Assembly (NCBI GenBank): GCA_003279055.1
Contig: QCBP01000001.1
Coordinates: 62,001-126,000 of the forward strand
Reading direction: 5' to 3'
Source of the DNA: Prochlorococcus sp. AG-347-I21
GTDB lineage: Bacteria > Cyanobacteriota > Cyanobacteriia > PCC-6307 > Cyanobiaceae
Length of the DNA stretch: 64,000 nucleotides
Made by a program: the position numbers and the translations under genes. Below the pieces are notes generated by a model that was not told the DNA's origin, ran no database searches, and saw only the letters and a list, made by a program, of their open reading frames with translations. Positions 35,849-46,976 of this stretch are shown in pieces. Each line of letters begins with the position of its first letter. Position 1 is the first letter of the stretch.

Positions 35849-36883
35849 ATGAATTTTCACGATATAAAAAAGGATTTGAAGGTAGTAATAAGCGTGGGAG
35901 ATGAGTCAGGTATTGGACCCGAAATAATTTTAAAAGCACTTTGTTCTAATGAGATATCGCACAATATTGACTTTATATTGGTTGGATCAAAAAGAAATTT
36001 ACAAAATACATACAAACATCTTAGATCCCTAGGATTAGAAAACGTTGCAAATCCTAAAGATTTAAAGATACATGATCTCGAAATTTCTTCAGCAGATAAT
36101 GATTCTAAATCAAGTTATGGTAATTCAAGTTTCTATTACTTAACAAAAGCAATTGAACTTGTAAAACAACATCCTAATTCAGCACTTGTAACTGGACCAA
36201 TCTGCAAGAAATCATGGTCACTATCAGGTCATTACTTCTCTGGTCAAACTGAAGTATTAGCAAAATCGTGTGGAGTTAAAAATGTTGGAATGTTATTCAC
36301 AGCAAAATCACCAATAACAGGATGGAGATTCAATACGCTACTAGCCACAACTCACATAGCTCTCTGTGAGGTTCCCAATCAATTAACTACAGAATTAATC
36401 CATTCAAAACTAGACCTTTTCAAAGATTTTTGTAATACCTATGTTGATAAACCTACTTTAAAAGTAGCTGGATTAAACCCTCATGCTGGTGAAGAGGGAA
36501 TTTTAGGTAGTGAAGAAAAAGATTGGCTCAATGATGCATTGATTGCTTGGAATGAAAAAAATAGAGGTATTAAATTATTAGGCCCTTTATCACCAGATAG
36601 TTGCTGGAATTCTTCCGTAAAAGCATGGAATTACAAAGATGCGGAAAAGCATGATGGTATTCTCGCCATGTATCATGATCAAGGTTTAATTCCAATGAAA
36701 ATAATAGCTCTTAATTACTCAGTAAATACCACAATAGGTTTACCGTTTATAAGAACATCTCCAGATCATGGGACGGGATTTGATATTGCTGGAAAGGGAG
36801 TAGCTGAATCTCACAGCATGATTGAGGCTATAAAAGCTGCTATAGAAATGACCAATAATTCAAGACTGCTTAACACGCATTAA
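35849..36883 (+). CDS. pdxA: 4-hydroxythreonine-4-phosphate dehydrogenase
   Basis: PdxA oxidises 4-phosphohydroxythreonine in pyridoxal phosphate synthesis. The 344-residue protein shows SVGDESGIGPEIILKAL, GHYFSGQTEVLAK, LNPHAGEEGILG and MYHDQGLIPMKI, the conserved substrate- and metal-binding motifs including the His-containing ones. Its end overlaps the convergent accB by 24 bases. Confidence 0.94.
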   Translation: MNFHDIKKDLKVVISVGDESGIGPEIILKALCSNEISHNIDFILVGSKRNLQNTYKHLRSLGLENVANPKDLKIHDLEISSADNDSKSSYGNSSFYYLTKAIELVKQHPNSALVTGPICKKSWSLSGHYFSGQTEVLAKSCGVKNVGMLFTAKSPITGWRFNTLLATTHIALCEVPNQLTTELIHSKLDLFKDFCNTYVDKPTLKVAGLNPHAGEEGILGSEEKDWLNDALIAWNEKNRGIKLLGPLSPDSCWNSSVKAWNYKDAEKHDGILAMYHDQGLIPMKIIALNYSVNTTIGLPFIRTSPDHGTGFDIAGKGVAESHSMIEAIKAAIEMTNNSRLLNTH

Positions 36884-37366
36884 AACTTGACCAAATTCAA
36901 CTGGTGTCCCATTTTCAACGAGAATCTCTACTATTTCAGCGTTAAATTCAGATTCAATTTCATTCATTAACTTCATAGCTTCCAAAATACAAATAGTTTG
37001 CCCGACCTTAACATTGTTTCCTACTTCTACGAATGGCTCCTCATCAGGGGCGGAAGCTCTATAAAAGGTTCCTACCATAGGTGAGGTTATTTCAGTGAGG
37101 TCAGAGCGCCCAGGAGGCGCTACCTGAGGAGCTTCTGGCTCATTAACAACTGGGATGTTATTGTTGAAAGTCTTTTCATTAGCAATTGTTTGCCTATCAA
37201 ATGAAGTATTAGATACTAAATTATTAACAACTTGATTTTGATCAAATAAGTTCCTTTTTATTTCGAGTTTAAAATCTTCTCCCTCTAGTGAGAATTCTTG
37301 AATATCGCTTGTAGAGATTTTCTCTATTAAGCGATTTAAGTCATCATGATCTAATTTCATAGCCAT
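36860..37366 (-). CDS. accB: Biotin carboxyl carrier protein of acetyl-CoA carboxylase
   Basis: AccB carries the biotin that shuttles CO2 in fatty-acid synthesis. The 168-residue protein has an N-terminal acidic helix region, a flexible Pro/Ala linker (EPEAPQVAPPG) and the C-terminal biotinyl domain with EAMKLMNE, biotin on Lys132. Its ATG overlaps the efp stop by one base (TAATG), so the two genes are translationally coupled, a pairing common in cyanobacteria. Confidence 0.96.
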   Translation of the reverse strand: MAMKLDHDDLNRLIEKISTSDIQEFSLEGEDFKLEIKRNLFDQNQVVNNLVSNTSFDRQTIANEKTFNNNIPVVNEPEAPQVAPPGRSDLTEITSPMVGTFYRASAPDEEPFVEVGNNVKVGQTICILEAMKLMNEIESEFNAEIVEILVENGTPVEFGQVLMRVKQS

Positions 37367-37926
37367 TAATTTTCACGTCCAAGATAACTATCGTTACGAG
37401 TATCAACTTTAATCATTTCTCCAACAGAAATAAATAAAGGAACCATAACTTGAGCACCTGTTTCTAGAATAGCTGGTTTAGTGCCCCCACTAGCAGTATC
37501 ACCTTTAACTCCAGGATCAGTCTCTGTAACTTTCAAAGTGATAGATATTGGAAGTTCTACTTCTAAAACTTTACCATTATGGAAAATTACATTAACCTCC
37601 ATACCCTCTTTCAAATACTTAGCACCCTTACCGATTTGTTCTGAGGAAAGTCTTGTCTCCTCAAAACTTGTCATATCCATAAAAACATAATCCCCAGACT
37701 CCACATAAGTGTGTTGCAGGTTAGACTTCTCAAGGATAGCCTGCTGTACTGATTCTCCGGCACGAAAAGTTTTTTCAACCACGTTGCCGCTTTGAACTGA
37801 TTTTAATTTTGTTCGCACAAAGGCAGAACCCTTACCAGGCTTGACATGTAGAAATTCTACAACACGCCAAACTTGTCCATCTAGCTCGATGGTGGTACCT
37901 GTGCGAAAATCGTTACTGGAAATCAT
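37366..37926 (-). CDS. efp: Translation elongation factor P
   Basis: EF-P relieves ribosome stalling at polyproline. With the ATG at 37926 the protein is 186 residues and begins [17 protein letters not shown], the normal start. The frame is open upstream to 37962, but those 12 residues are not family-like. The loop [12 protein letters not shown] has Lys32 at the position that is modified in some bacteria. It is directly followed by accB. Confidence 0.96.
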   Translation of the reverse strand: MISSNDFRTGTTIELDGQVWRVVEFLHVKPGKGSAFVRTKLKSVQSGNVVEKTFRAGESVQQAILEKSNLQHTYVESGDYVFMDMTSFEETRLSSEQIGKGAKYLKEGMEVNVIFHNGKVLEVELPISITLKVTETDPGVKGDTASGGTKPAILETGAQVMVPLFISVGEMIKVDTRNDSYLGREN

Positions 37927-37969
37927 TCCTGTATTACATCCCCAAGGATCATAAACCTGCAAGAGTGCT

Positions 37970-39061
37970 ATGCGAAAATTCTTATCAAATCAGAACAAAC
38001 TTTTCCTGATTCTACTTATCATAATTTTTCAGGTTTTTCTCTACAAACCTGGGCAAGTTCTTGCTGATTTACCGACTGGGAATGCAGTAAAAGATCCTAA
38101 TGCAATCCTCAGAAACGCACTCCCCATCAAGCAAGTTGAGTTACAAGAAATTCAACACAAATTAGAAGATACTTCTGACCTTGTAAGAGGCGGTAGATGG
38201 CCAGCTCTTACGAAAACTGTTACAAAATGTCAATCTTTACTAAAAAAATATCAAGGTCGAATTATCCAAGAATTACCACGTGATAAGCAAAAAATTGCTG
38301 AAAAAACATTTTTAGAGCTAAAAGAAAATTTTGAGAGCCTTCAAGATCATGCTAAATCAAAAGATAAATACTCATTTGTTGCTACTCGAAAAGAGGCTTT
38401 AGATAAAATAGGCGGATTAGAAGAATATTTTCTACCAAATCAATTTCCTTATTCTATCCCAAAGGAGTTTGATAATCTGCCAAGATTACTAGGCAGAGCA
38501 ACAGTTAATATAAAGACTTCCGAAGGAGAAATGAAAGCTGTTGTAGATGGATTTAACGCTCCACTGACGGCAGGAGCATTTATAGATTTATCTTCAAAAA
38601 ATTTCTATAAAGATTTACCTATTAACAGAGCAGAAGAATTTTTTGTTCTACAAACAGGAGATCCAATTGGAGAAGCAATTGGTTATATAGACCCTGAAAC
38701 AAATGAAGAACGTCACGTTCCCCTTGAAATAAGAATTCCTGATGAGGAAGATACTTTTTACAACGAAACTTTTGAAGATTTAGGATTTTACACAGAGACA
38801 CCCACATTGCCATTCGCAACGCTTGGAACACTAGGTTGGTCCCACTCCAATGAGGCTGTTGATGATGGCTCGTCGCAATTTTTCTTCTTTTTATATGAAG
38901 CTGAATTGAATCCAGCAGGTCGCAATTTAATTGATGGAAGAAATGCTGCCTTCGGCTATGTTGTAGATGGTTTTGATGTATTAGAAAAACTAACAAAAGA
39001 TGACACAATTATCTCAATTGATGTTTTAGAAGGGATTGAAAATCTCAAATTAAATGCGTAA
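37970..39061 (+). CDS. Cyclophilin-type peptidyl-prolyl isomerase, CYP38/TLP40-like, exported
   Basis: The 363-residue protein has an N-terminal signal ([16 protein letters not shown] then VLADLP), a helical region (about 50-155) and a C-terminal cyclophilin-like domain (about 165-355) with [19 protein letters not shown] and a [10 protein letters not shown] segment. The layout, with a helical domain before a diverged cyclophilin fold, matches the thylakoid-lumen CYP38/TLP40 proteins that help assemble photosystem II. Its last 8 bases overlap thiL. The isomerase active site is diverged, so activity is uncertain. Confidence 0.82.
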   Translation: MRKFLSNQNKLFLILLIIIFQVFLYKPGQVLADLPTGNAVKDPNAILRNALPIKQVELQEIQHKLEDTSDLVRGGRWPALTKTVTKCQSLLKKYQGRIIQELPRDKQKIAEKTFLELKENFESLQDHAKSKDKYSFVATRKEALDKIGGLEEYFLPNQFPYSIPKEFDNLPRLLGRATVNIKTSEGEMKAVVDGFNAPLTAGAFIDLSSKNFYKDLPINRAEEFFVLQTGDPIGEAIGYIDPETNEERHVPLEIRIPDEEDTFYNETFEDLGFYTETPTLPFATLGTLGWSHSNEAVDDGSSQFFFFLYEAELNPAGRNLIDGRNAAFGYVVDGFDVLEKLTKDDTIISIDVLEGIENLKLNA

Positions 39062-40040
39062 AGAACGATTAGAAGACATAGGCGAAAAAGAATTAATATT
39101 TAGGCTTGGAAAATTTATGCCTAAAAATCAAACTTCAGATGATTGCGCTTTAATTAAAACTAAAGATGAAAACTTACTTGTTAATAATGATTCATTGGTA
39201 GAAAATGTACATTTTAATGAAAGTACTATTTGCGCTCAGGACCTTGGATGGAAAGCAGTTATAAGCAACATATCGGACTTATTATCTAGTGGTAGCAAGA
39301 AAACTATTGGAATCACAATAAGTTTAATTCTACCTACTAAAACTGAATGGATATGGGTTGAAGAGTTATATAAAGGAATAAATAAAGCTTTAAAAAAATA
39401 TGGTGGGATAATTCTTGGAGGAGATTGCTCATCAGGGAAAGAAAAAATTATCTCAATAACAGCACTTGGCATTCAAGGAGAACTTGAATTACAAAGAAAT
39501 GCATGTAAACCAGGTGACATTATTTTGACTACGGGAATTCATGGTCTTAGCAAATTAGGATTTATGTTACAAAGTAAATTAAATTTAGATAATGATGTTT
39601 CTTTAAGTGAAAACTTAAAAAGCAAGTCCATTGAACATTTTTGTCGCCCTAAGGTTTACCCAAATTTTCTAAAAAATCTCCTAAAAACTTGCTCCAATAA
39701 AAAAATAAGGAGAATAGGTTGTACTGATAGCAGTGATGGTTTATTTCAAGCCTTACAAGATTTAGCAATAGCTAGTAACTGTAAAGCAATTATCAATTAC
39801 GAAAAAGTACCAAAAGATAAAGATTGGCCTAAAGGAGATAAATGGGATGAATATTATTTTTTTGGAGGAGAAGATTACGAATTAGTGTTCTCATTGCCAA
39901 AAAAATGGGCAAAAAAATTATGTAAAATTGATAAAAGTATTAATGAAATTGGTTATTTCGCAAAAGGTGAAGCGTCAATAGAATTTAGTGATAATAATAA
40001 AAATAAATTATTGAAGAACACACCTTTCAAACACTTTTAA
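39054..40040 (+). CDS. thiL: Thiamine-monophosphate kinase
   Basis: ThiL makes thiamine pyrophosphate from thiamine monophosphate. The 328-residue protein contains DDCALIKTKDENLLVNNDSLVENVHF (ATP/Mg-binding Asp cluster), AVISNISDLLSSGS, GGDCSSGKEKI and DSSDGLFQALQDLA, the conserved motifs of the AIR-synthase-like fold. It overlaps the cyclophilin gene by 8 bases and ends next to the convergent gap gene. With thiO it is the second thiamine gene in this window. Confidence 0.93.
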   Translation: MRKERLEDIGEKELIFRLGKFMPKNQTSDDCALIKTKDENLLVNNDSLVENVHFNESTICAQDLGWKAVISNISDLLSSGSKKTIGITISLILPTKTEWIWVEELYKGINKALKKYGGIILGGDCSSGKEKIISITALGIQGELELQRNACKPGDIILTTGIHGLSKLGFMLQSKLNLDNDVSLSENLKSKSIEHFCRPKVYPNFLKNLLKTCSNKKIRRIGCTDSSDGLFQALQDLAIASNCKAIINYEKVPKDKDWPKGDKWDEYYFFGGEDYELVFSLPKKWAKKLCKIDKSINEIGYFAKGEASIEFSDNNKNKLLKNTPFKHF

Positions 40041-41063
40041 TTATTCCCAATTTTTAGCAACAATCTCTGCTAAATCTACAACCCTTTGGCTGTAACCCCA
40101 CTCATTGTCATACCAAGCAAGGACCTTAACAAGATTATCTCCAATACACATAGTTAAGTCACTATCCACAATTGATGATTCATTAGTACCTGCGTAATCA
40201 CTTGAAACTAATGGTTCATCACCATACTTAATAATGCCCTTCATTGAACCTAAAGATGCTTCCTTAAGTGCATTATTTACTTCTTCGCTGGTAACAGATT
40301 TAGAAGATTCGAAAACGAAATCCACAGCTGAAACATTAGGGGTAGGAACTCTCATCGCAATCCCTGTCAATTTGCCTTTCATTTCTGGATAAACTAGCGC
40401 TACAGCTTTCGCAGCTCCTGTAGAAGTTGGAACAATATTGGTGGCTGCTGCCCTAGCCCTTCTTAAATCTCTATGACTATTATCTAAAATTCTTTGATCC
40501 CCTGTATAACTATGAATTGTAGTCATCAAACCCTTATTAATCCCAAAAGTTTGATCTAAAACTTTTACTACTGGAGCTAAGCAGTTTGTAGTACAACTAG
40601 CGTTACTCAAAATATCGTAATCTTTGTGATTATATTGATCAGCGTTAACTCCAACTACATAGGTACCAACTCCATCACCTTTGCCTGGCGCAGTTAAGAT
40701 AACCTTTTTTGCCCCTACTTCCAAGTGCTTACTAGCCCCAACATCTGTATTAAAAACTCCAGTTGATTCAATTACTAAATCTACTCCCCAGTCTTTCCAC
40801 GGAAGATTCAATGGGTTTCTATCAGAAAAACACTTAATTGTTTTGTTGTTAATTACAAAAGTGTCATCAGTATATTGAATATCAACACCATCTAATTGTC
40901 CAAGAACAGAATCATATTTTAAAAGATGAGCGTTAGTCTTCGGATCTGAAGTAACGTTTATACCAACAACTTCAATATTGGTATAAGCACCTCTACTAAG
41001 CCAGCAACGCATAAAGTTTCTACCAATCCTGCCAAAGCCGTTAATTGCAACACGCAAAGTCAT
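40041..41063 (-). CDS. gap2: Glyceraldehyde-3-phosphate dehydrogenase (Calvin cycle type)
   Basis: The 340-residue protein opens [18 protein letters not shown] and has the active-site [12 protein letters not shown] with Cys157. In cyanobacteria the gap2 form works with NADPH or NADH in the Calvin cycle. Picocyanobacteria usually keep only this one. The convergent thiL stop is adjacent; upstream there is a 193-bp AT-rich spacer before the divergent murC. Confidence 0.95.
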   Translation of the reverse strand: MTLRVAINGFGRIGRNFMRCWLSRGAYTNIEVVGINVTSDPKTNAHLLKYDSVLGQLDGVDIQYTDDTFVINNKTIKCFSDRNPLNLPWKDWGVDLVIESTGVFNTDVGASKHLEVGAKKVILTAPGKGDGVGTYVVGVNADQYNHKDYDILSNASCTTNCLAPVVKVLDQTFGINKGLMTTIHSYTGDQRILDNSHRDLRRARAAATNIVPTSTGAAKAVALVYPEMKGKLTGIAMRVPTPNVSAVDFVFESSKSVTSEEVNNALKEASLGSMKGIIKYGDEPLVSSDYAGTNESSIVDSDLTMCIGDNLVKVLAWYDNEWGYSQRVVDLAEIVAKNWE

Positions 41064-41256
41064 AACTTAAAATTTCAAAATGTTTAGCCTAAGTTGCCGA
41101 TCATACTGAATTTTGTGCAATAACGTAAGGTTTTTTTGATTTGTTAAGCAAATCAGTATAGTTTTGTATTAATTCCAGAAAAAATAACATTTTTTTTTAA
41201 GAAAAAATACCAAAATTTTGCTTAGAAGTTATTTTGATTAAGTGTAAAGATAAAAA

Positions 41257-42678
41257 TTGGATAAAGAATTACTGTTGAAAAGTCACTTTCATTTTATTGG
41301 AATTGGAGGCATTGGAATGTCAGCAGTTGCAATGGGTTTGATGAAAAAAGGTTATTCAGTTTCTGGCTCTGATTTAGTTAAAAACAATGAAACTAATAAA
41401 TTAGAGCAATTAGGCGCAGTAATCTTTACTTCTCAAATTCAACAAAATATTGAATTTGTAACTTCAAAATTTAACAACAAATTAATTAATTTTGTTGTAA
41501 GCTCTGCAATCAAGGAAGAAAATGAAGAATTTTCTTACTGCAGAAAAAAAAATTTAACCATTAAACATCGTTCAGAGATTCTTGCAATGTTAATGCAAAC
41601 TTACACTGCATTGACCGTAGCTGGTAGCCATGGAAAAACATCAACCAGTACATTTCTCTCTACACTTCTTGAATTATGTACACAAAATTCTTCTTCAATA
41701 ACTGGAGGAATAATTCCCATCTACAATTCTAATTGTCATTTAGAAAATACAAAATTCTTAGTAGCTGAAGTTGATGAATCTGATGGGACAATTAATAAAT
41801 ATAATTCTGATATTGGAATAATTAATAACATTGATTTTGATCATTGCGATCATTTTTCTAATTTGAGTGAGGTAATATCTACCTTTAAAGATTTCGCTGC
41901 AAATTCCAAACAATTATTACTTAATTTTGATTGTCAAAACACGAGAAATAATTTTTCTTCTGATAGTCAATGGTCAAACACTACAGCAGAAGGCGTAGCT
42001 TATGCCATAATCCCAATTGAAATTAATGCAAAACATACAATTGGGAAATATTATGAAAACGGCAATTTAATTAGTACTTTAAATATTCCAATTCCAGGCC
42101 TACACAACTTATCTAATATCACCGCTGCAGTAGCAGCCTCAAGAATGATAGGAATAGATTTCATGAAAATCAAGAAAAATATTAAATACCTTAAATTGCC
42201 AAAAAAGAGATTTGAATTCAGAGGTCAAATAAATGAAAGAAATTTATATGATGACTATGCACATCACCCAAACGCAATAAAAGAGACGATTAAATTAGGA
42301 AGATTATTGACTAAGCAAAAATATAATAATGAATCTCAAGAAAGTAGATTAGTAGCTATATTTCAACCTCATAGATACTCTAGAGTAAAGCAATTTGCGA
42401 GAGAATTTGCTTCAGAATTATCAAAAGCAGACGTTATTTACGTCACTAGTATTTATGGAGCAGGAGAAAAAAATATAGATAAAATTAGTTCAAAAATTAT
42501 CACTAATCTGATTTCTAAACAAAATAAAAATGTTAGTTACATAAACAATTATCATGAAATTACAAAAAACTTTTACGAATTAACTCAAAAAGGGGATTTA
42601 ATTTTGAATATGGGAGCTGGTGATTGTCATAATTTCTGGTCAATTTTAAATAGAGAAAAAAATTCACTTGATGTATAA
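41257..42678 (+). CDS. murC: UDP-N-acetylmuramate-L-alanine ligase
   Basis: MurC adds L-alanine to UDP-MurNAc, the first amino acid of the peptidoglycan stem. The 473-residue protein has the N-terminal HFIGIGGIGMSAVA Rossmann loop, the P-loop VAGSHGKTSTS, and FDDYAHHPNA-type residues (NLYDDYAHHPNAIKE). The start is TTG at 41257. It overlaps murB by 11 bases, which forms a mur operon. Confidence 0.94.
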   Translation: MDKELLLKSHFHFIGIGGIGMSAVAMGLMKKGYSVSGSDLVKNNETNKLEQLGAVIFTSQIQQNIEFVTSKFNNKLINFVVSSAIKEENEEFSYCRKKNLTIKHRSEILAMLMQTYTALTVAGSHGKTSTSTFLSTLLELCTQNSSSITGGIIPIYNSNCHLENTKFLVAEVDESDGTINKYNSDIGIINNIDFDHCDHFSNLSEVISTFKDFAANSKQLLLNFDCQNTRNNFSSDSQWSNTTAEGVAYAIIPIEINAKHTIGKYYENGNLISTLNIPIPGLHNLSNITAAVAASRMIGIDFMKIKKNIKYLKLPKKRFEFRGQINERNLYDDYAHHPNAIKETIKLGRLLTKQKYNNESQESRLVAIFQPHRYSRVKQFAREFASELSKADVIYVTSIYGAGEKNIDKISSKIITNLISKQNKNVSYINNYHEITKNFYELTQKGDLILNMGAGDCHNFWSILNREKNSLDV

Positions 42679-43564
42679 GAAAATTATTTCTAAGAACCGC
42701 AATCTAAGTAGTTATACAACTATAAAAGTTGGAGGAGTCGCTGAATATTTTGCTGAGCCAAGATGTATAGATGAATTTTATTATCTAATTGAGTGGTGTA
42801 ATTTAAATAATCAAAGATTCCAAATAATTGGTGCAGGTTCAAATCTTTTAATAAATAATATTTTCATAAAAGGTTTAGTTATATGTACAAAAAAAATGAA
42901 GTCATTAATTATAGATTCTAATTCCGGAGTTGTTGAAGCGGAAGCAGGTGTAATGCTGCCAACATTATCTAATTCCCTATCTAAAAATGGATTACAAGGT
43001 GGAGAATGGGCTGTTGGCATTCCAGGAACTTTAGGTGGAGCAATTTATATGAATGCTGGCACAGGCAATTTATCGCTGGCAAAAAATCTTATTTCTGTGA
43101 AAGTTATTAATAATAAAACTCACGAAAAACTAGAAATTGAAAAAAAAGATATCAATTTTGAGTATAGATTTAGCTCCTTTCAAAATAATGACCTAGCAAT
43201 TATTAGTGCAAAACTGCATTTTGAACCTAATGGAAAAATCAAAAAATTAATTCAAACAACCAAAAATAATCTGAAGTCAAAAACAGAAAAGCAGCCATAT
43301 CATCTACCAAGTTTTGGAAGTGTTTTTAAAAATCCTAAAAATGGTTATGCAGCAAAATTAATTGATGATATGGATTTGAAGGGATATAAAATTGGCGATG
43401 CAGAAATTTCAAAAATGCATTCAAATTTTATAATCAATAATTCCTCAGCAAGTGCAAAAGATATTTATGAGTTAATAACAGTAATTCAACAAAAAGTACT
43501 ACAAAACAAAGGAATTTACTTGCAACCTGAAGTAAGAATGATTGGTTTTGACTATCCTAATTAA
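42668..43564 (+). CDS. murB: UDP-N-acetylenolpyruvoylglucosamine reductase
   Basis: MurB reduces the enolpyruvyl group to give UDP-MurNAc using FAD and NADPH. The 298-residue protein contains NTT-like TTIKVGGVAEYF, IGAGSNLLI and GIPGTLGGAIYMNAG (FAD site), LPSFGSVFKNP with the catalytic Ser, and the C-terminal LQPEVRMIG. This is a type II MurB. It starts inside the end of murC. Confidence 0.94.
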   Translation: MMYKKIISKNRNLSSYTTIKVGGVAEYFAEPRCIDEFYYLIEWCNLNNQRFQIIGAGSNLLINNIFIKGLVICTKKMKSLIIDSNSGVVEAEAGVMLPTLSNSLSKNGLQGGEWAVGIPGTLGGAIYMNAGTGNLSLAKNLISVKVINNKTHEKLEIEKKDINFEYRFSSFQNNDLAIISAKLHFEPNGKIKKLIQTTKNNLKSKTEKQPYHLPSFGSVFKNPKNGYAAKLIDDMDLKGYKIGDAEISKMHSNFIINNSSASAKDIYELITVIQQKVLQNKGIYLQPEVRMIGFDYPN

Positions 43565-43580
43565 AGAAACTTTTTAAAAA

Positions 43581-43931
43581 ATGGCGGGTTTTGGACTTCC
43601 TAACTTTGGACAACTTACAGAGGCTTTTAAAAAAGCTAAACAAATTCAGCAAGATGCTCAAAAATTACAGGATGAACTTGAAAATATGGAGATTGAAGGA
43701 AAAAGTGATGATGAAATGGTAAAAGTCTGGATAAGTGGCAATCAACTTCCTTTAAAAGTAGAAGTACAAGAAGATATTTTGAATTCAGATAAAGAAAAAA
43801 TAGAGCAAAATATTTTACAAGCTATTCAAAAAGCTCATGAATTATCAACAACAACAATGAAAGAAAGAATGAGTGATTTGACCGGTGGATTAAATCTTAA
43901 TCTTCCTGGTTTTGATAATAGTGACTCTTAG
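43581..43931 (+). CDS. YbaB/EbfC family nucleoid-associated protein
   Basis: The 116-residue protein opens [33 protein letters not shown] and contains [21 protein letters not shown], the fold of the small YbaB DNA-binding dimers. It follows murB by 16 bases and may share its transcript. Its last 35 bases overlap the convergent rsgA. Confidence 0.88.
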   Translation: MAGFGLPNFGQLTEAFKKAKQIQQDAQKLQDELENMEIEGKSDDEMVKVWISGNQLPLKVEVQEDILNSDKEKIEQNILQAIQKAHELSTTTMKERMSDLTGGLNLNLPGFDNSDS

Positions 43932-44808
43932 AAGACTCGATCATTTCTTTATAGAAAGAATATCTTTCGAAGGATTTATTTAAATTACAGCCTTCGTCAT
44001 TCAAATGTAAGCAATTTCGATATTTACACTTAATTCCTTCATTGATTACTTGTTTATATATTTCTGAATAAAGATTTGGTAACAAGCTAATATCAACTTC
44101 TAGATTTTGCATATTAAAACCAGGAGTATCGACAATATAACTTTGATTTGAGATAGAAAATAACTCGACATTTCGAGTAGTATTTTTACCTCTCTTAATT
44201 TTATTAGAAACTGGAGCAGTACTATTTTGAAGTCCTGGAATTATCATATTAAGCAAAGTAGTTTTGCCAACACCGGATGGGCCCATAAAAATTGAACACT
44301 CTTTTTGCTTTAACTCAGCTAAGAAATTTTTAAAATAATCAGATTTTTGCAAATTTAAAGTTATTACTTGATAACCCCATTTACCGAATTTATCAATTAA
44401 AAAAGATCTCCTTTTGTCGGAAATTAAATCACACTTTGTCAAAACTAATGACACTTCAACTCCCATCGATTCTGCTGCTATCAAAAACCTATTCACTTGA
44501 GAGAAATTTAACTCTGGCTCTTCAACGGAAAAAGTAATATATATGTCAGAAATATTTGCGACTGAAGGTCTAGTCAATAAATTTTTTCTTTTTTTTAGAC
44601 TTGTTATTACTGCTCGTTTACTTTTTAAATCAATATTATCAATTACTACTTCATCTCCAACGTAAATTAATTGATCTTTAAAATTTATAGACTTTCTCAC
44701 CTTACATAAAAATCTCATATTAGAGTTTTCTTGATTTTTTATGTCAACCAAAAAAAATTCATTAAATTTTTTTGTAACTAAACCTAGATATTTATTATTA
44801 TTTTTCAT
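43897..44808 (-). CDS. rsgA: Ribosome small-subunit-dependent GTPase A
   Basis: RsgA is a circularly permuted GTPase that checks 30S maturation. The motif order is permuted as expected: LTKCD (G4) comes before [12 protein letters not shown] (G1) and VDTPGF (G3). The N-terminal OB domain ([22 protein letters not shown]) and the C-terminal zinc motif ([15 protein letters not shown]) are present. The 303 residues fit. It overlaps the TusA-like gene upstream by 11 bases. Confidence 0.93.
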   Translation of the reverse strand: MKNNNKYLGLVTKKFNEFFLVDIKNQENSNMRFLCKVRKSINFKDQLIYVGDEVVIDNIDLKSKRAVITSLKKRKNLLTRPSVANISDIYITFSVEEPELNFSQVNRFLIAAESMGVEVSLVLTKCDLISDKRRSFLIDKFGKWGYQVITLNLQKSDYFKNFLAELKQKECSIFMGPSGVGKTTLLNMIIPGLQNSTAPVSNKIKRGKNTTRNVELFSISNQSYIVDTPGFNMQNLEVDISLLPNLYSEIYKQVINEGIKCKYRNCLHLNDEGCNLNKSFERYSFYKEMIESSKSHYYQNQED

Positions 44809-45028
44809 TCATTATTTTAATTTTTATAAAATTTTCATTTTCTTGAATTTGTTTAAAAAAACATCCTATATCTTTTAAATTTTTCAATACCATTTCTTCT
44901 GGTTCACCTTTATCTAATTCAACAATAAGTTGTTCATTTTTGGATAATTTTTCTAAAGCCAATTTAATTTTGACGACATTTAAAGGACATGGAACAGATT
45001 TAAGATCCAAATGCTTTAAAGAAGTCAT
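44798..45028 (-). CDS. TusA-like sulfur carrier family protein
   Basis: The 76-residue protein has LDLKSVPCPLNVVKIKLAL, the TusA/SirA motif with the catalytic Cys14. The second conserved proline (CPxP) is Asn here. The genes on either side overlap it: its ATG shares a base with the dnaJ stop, and rsgA starts inside its end. It may serve in sulfur transfer; the partner is not known. Confidence 0.8.
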   Translation of the reverse strand: MTSLKHLDLKSVPCPLNVVKIKLALEKLSKNEQLIVELDKGEPEEMVLKNLKDIGCFFKQIQENENFIKIKIMNEK

Positions 45029-46152
45029 TACGAATCTTTACCAAATAATTTACTAAACAGTCCACTTTTGGAATTGATATTCTTATCTGAATATTGAGAA
45101 GCTAAATTCTCTAAAAGATTTCGCTCTTCATCAGTTATACGAGTTGGCAATTTTACCTTTACTAGAACTTCATGATTTCCTCTGGCAACTGGATTACCAA
45201 GTCTAGGTACCCCTTTATTCTCGAGTGAAAGAGTTGTATTTGGTTGCGTACCGCTTGGAATTTTTAAATTAACTTTGCCATCAACTGTAGTAATTTCAAC
45301 AGTATCTCCTAAAATTGCCTGTAAATAACTCACAACTATTTCTGAGTAAATAGTCACACCATCTCTTTTTAATTTCGAATCATTCTTCACCTTGATAAAA
45401 ACATAAAGATCCCCTGGTGGGCCTCCTTTCAAACCAACATTTCCCTCTCCGGAAACTCTTAATTTAGTACCAGTATCAACTCCTGCAGGAATATTAATTC
45501 GTAATTTTTTCCTGACTTGCTTTACTCCATTACCACCGCAACTTGTACATGGATCAGAGATTATTTGACCAGTTCCATTACATGAAGGACATTCAGCTAC
45601 TTGTGTGAAATTCCCAAAAGGTGTTCTCGTTGCTCTTCTAACTTGTCCACTTCCTCCACAAGTTGTGCAAGTTTTTGGTCCGGTTCCTGGTTTGGCACCT
45701 GTTCCCCTACAGACTTCACATGTCTCAAGATGAGGAATTGTAATTTCTCTTTGTTGGCCAAATATTGCATCTTTAAAATCAACATTAAGGTCATATCTTA
45801 AATCATCTCCTTGTTGAGGACCTCTTCTTTGAGTTCTTCCTCCCTGTGGAGTTTGCCCTCCAAAGCCATTAAAAAAAGTTTCAAATAAATCTGCAAACCC
45901 ACCCATATCGCCCATATCAGGCATTCCAGCTGCACCTCCAAGACCAGCCTCTCCAAACTGATCATATCTAGCTCTAGTTTCAGGATCAGCTAGTGCTTCA
46001 TAAGCCTTACCAATTTCTTTAAATTTATCTTCAGCACCAGGTTCTTTATTAACGTCAGGATGATATTGTCTTGCTAATTTTCTATAAGCCCTTTTTAAGG
46101 TATCAGCATCAGCATCTCTTGAAACTCCAAGTATTTGATAAAAATCAGCCAT
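45028..46152 (-). CDS. dnaJ: Chaperone DnaJ
   Basis: This 374-residue Hsp40 has a J domain with HPD at residues 31-33, a Gly/Phe-rich region ([19 protein letters not shown]), four zinc-finger repeats ([32 protein letters not shown]) and the C-terminal client-binding domains. This is a full type I DnaJ. It lies 29 bases after grpE, as a chaperone operon. Confidence 0.97.
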   Translation of the reverse strand: MADFYQILGVSRDADADTLKRAYRKLARQYHPDVNKEPGAEDKFKEIGKAYEALADPETRARYDQFGEAGLGGAAGMPDMGDMGGFADLFETFFNGFGGQTPQGGRTQRRGPQQGDDLRYDLNVDFKDAIFGQQREITIPHLETCEVCRGTGAKPGTGPKTCTTCGGSGQVRRATRTPFGNFTQVAECPSCNGTGQIISDPCTSCGGNGVKQVRKKLRINIPAGVDTGTKLRVSGEGNVGLKGGPPGDLYVFIKVKNDSKLKRDGVTIYSEIVVSYLQAILGDTVEITTVDGKVNLKIPSGTQPNTTLSLENKGVPRLGNPVARGNHEVLVKVKLPTRITDEERNLLENLASQYSDKNINSKSGLFSKLFGKDS

Positions 46153-46181
46153 TAAACAACGCTCAAGTAAAAATTTGGAAT

Positions 46182-46901
46182 TTATACATCTTCAGAAGAA
46201 TTTTCCTCTGAATCAATACTCTCTTCAACTGTATCCTTTTCTACTTCCTCTTGTGAATTTTGTTTGCCTGGCCCCATGGAAACTTTAACCAAAGCATGTC
46301 TCAAAACCTTTCCCTCTAAATGATATCCTCGCTGTAATTCTTCTACAATAAAATCTTCTTTAAACTCTTCACTCGGCTCTCTTAATACAGCTTCATGCAA
46401 ATTTGGATCAAATTGCTGGCCAACAACTCTCATAGGGGCAACTCCTTGTTGTTTTAAAACTTCTACCAATTGTTTATACAATCCTTGATAACTTCTATGA
46501 AGGGCTTGAGCTTCTTCACTTTCTGGTTTTAGTTGTTGTCTTGCTCTTTCAAAATTATCAACGATTGGGAGTATTGCAATTAAAGTTTTAGAAACAAGTT
46601 GAACTTTTAAATCATCCTGATCTCTAGACTGCCTTTTTCTAAAATTATCAAAATCTGCTGAAATTCTTACATATTGATTTTTTAATGTTTCATGCTCTTT
46701 TTCAAGCTGTTCTAACCTTGCATCATTATTGGAGATAGTATTTTTTAATTCTTCGGTATTTAATTCTTCTTTTTTTTCTGAAGATAATTCATCATTTTCG
46801 ATTATTTTATCTTCAGCAGATGAAGTATCCTCAGGGGCATTATCCTGATTAGAAACATCATTTTCTTTAATATCAATATTGTCTGATTGATTTTCAATCA
46901 T
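46182..46901 (-). CDS. grpE: Nucleotide exchange factor GrpE
   Basis: GrpE releases ADP from DnaK. The 239-residue protein has a long acidic, low-complexity N-terminus (about 1-65), then a coiled-coil ([33 protein letters not shown]) and the C-terminal beta domain with [12 protein letters not shown]. The order grpE-dnaJ on one strand is typical. Confidence 0.95.
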   Translation of the reverse strand: MIENQSDNIDIKENDVSNQDNAPEDTSSAEDKIIENDELSSEKKEELNTEELKNTISNNDARLEQLEKEHETLKNQYVRISADFDNFRKRQSRDQDDLKVQLVSKTLIAILPIVDNFERARQQLKPESEEAQALHRSYQGLYKQLVEVLKQQGVAPMRVVGQQFDPNLHEAVLREPSEEFKEDFIVEELQRGYHLEGKVLRHALVKVSMGPGKQNSQEEVEKDTVEESIDSEENSSEDV

Positions 46902-46976
46902 TTTTCTAAAAATTTAATAAAACTATTTTCCAATAAAGTGATGCACAAAACAAGTTGCGGAAGGCCGCACAAATTT

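Noticed and set aside
45601-45801. Forward frame rich in Cys and Ser opposite dnaJ
   Set aside because: It is the mirror of the DnaJ zinc-finger repeats.
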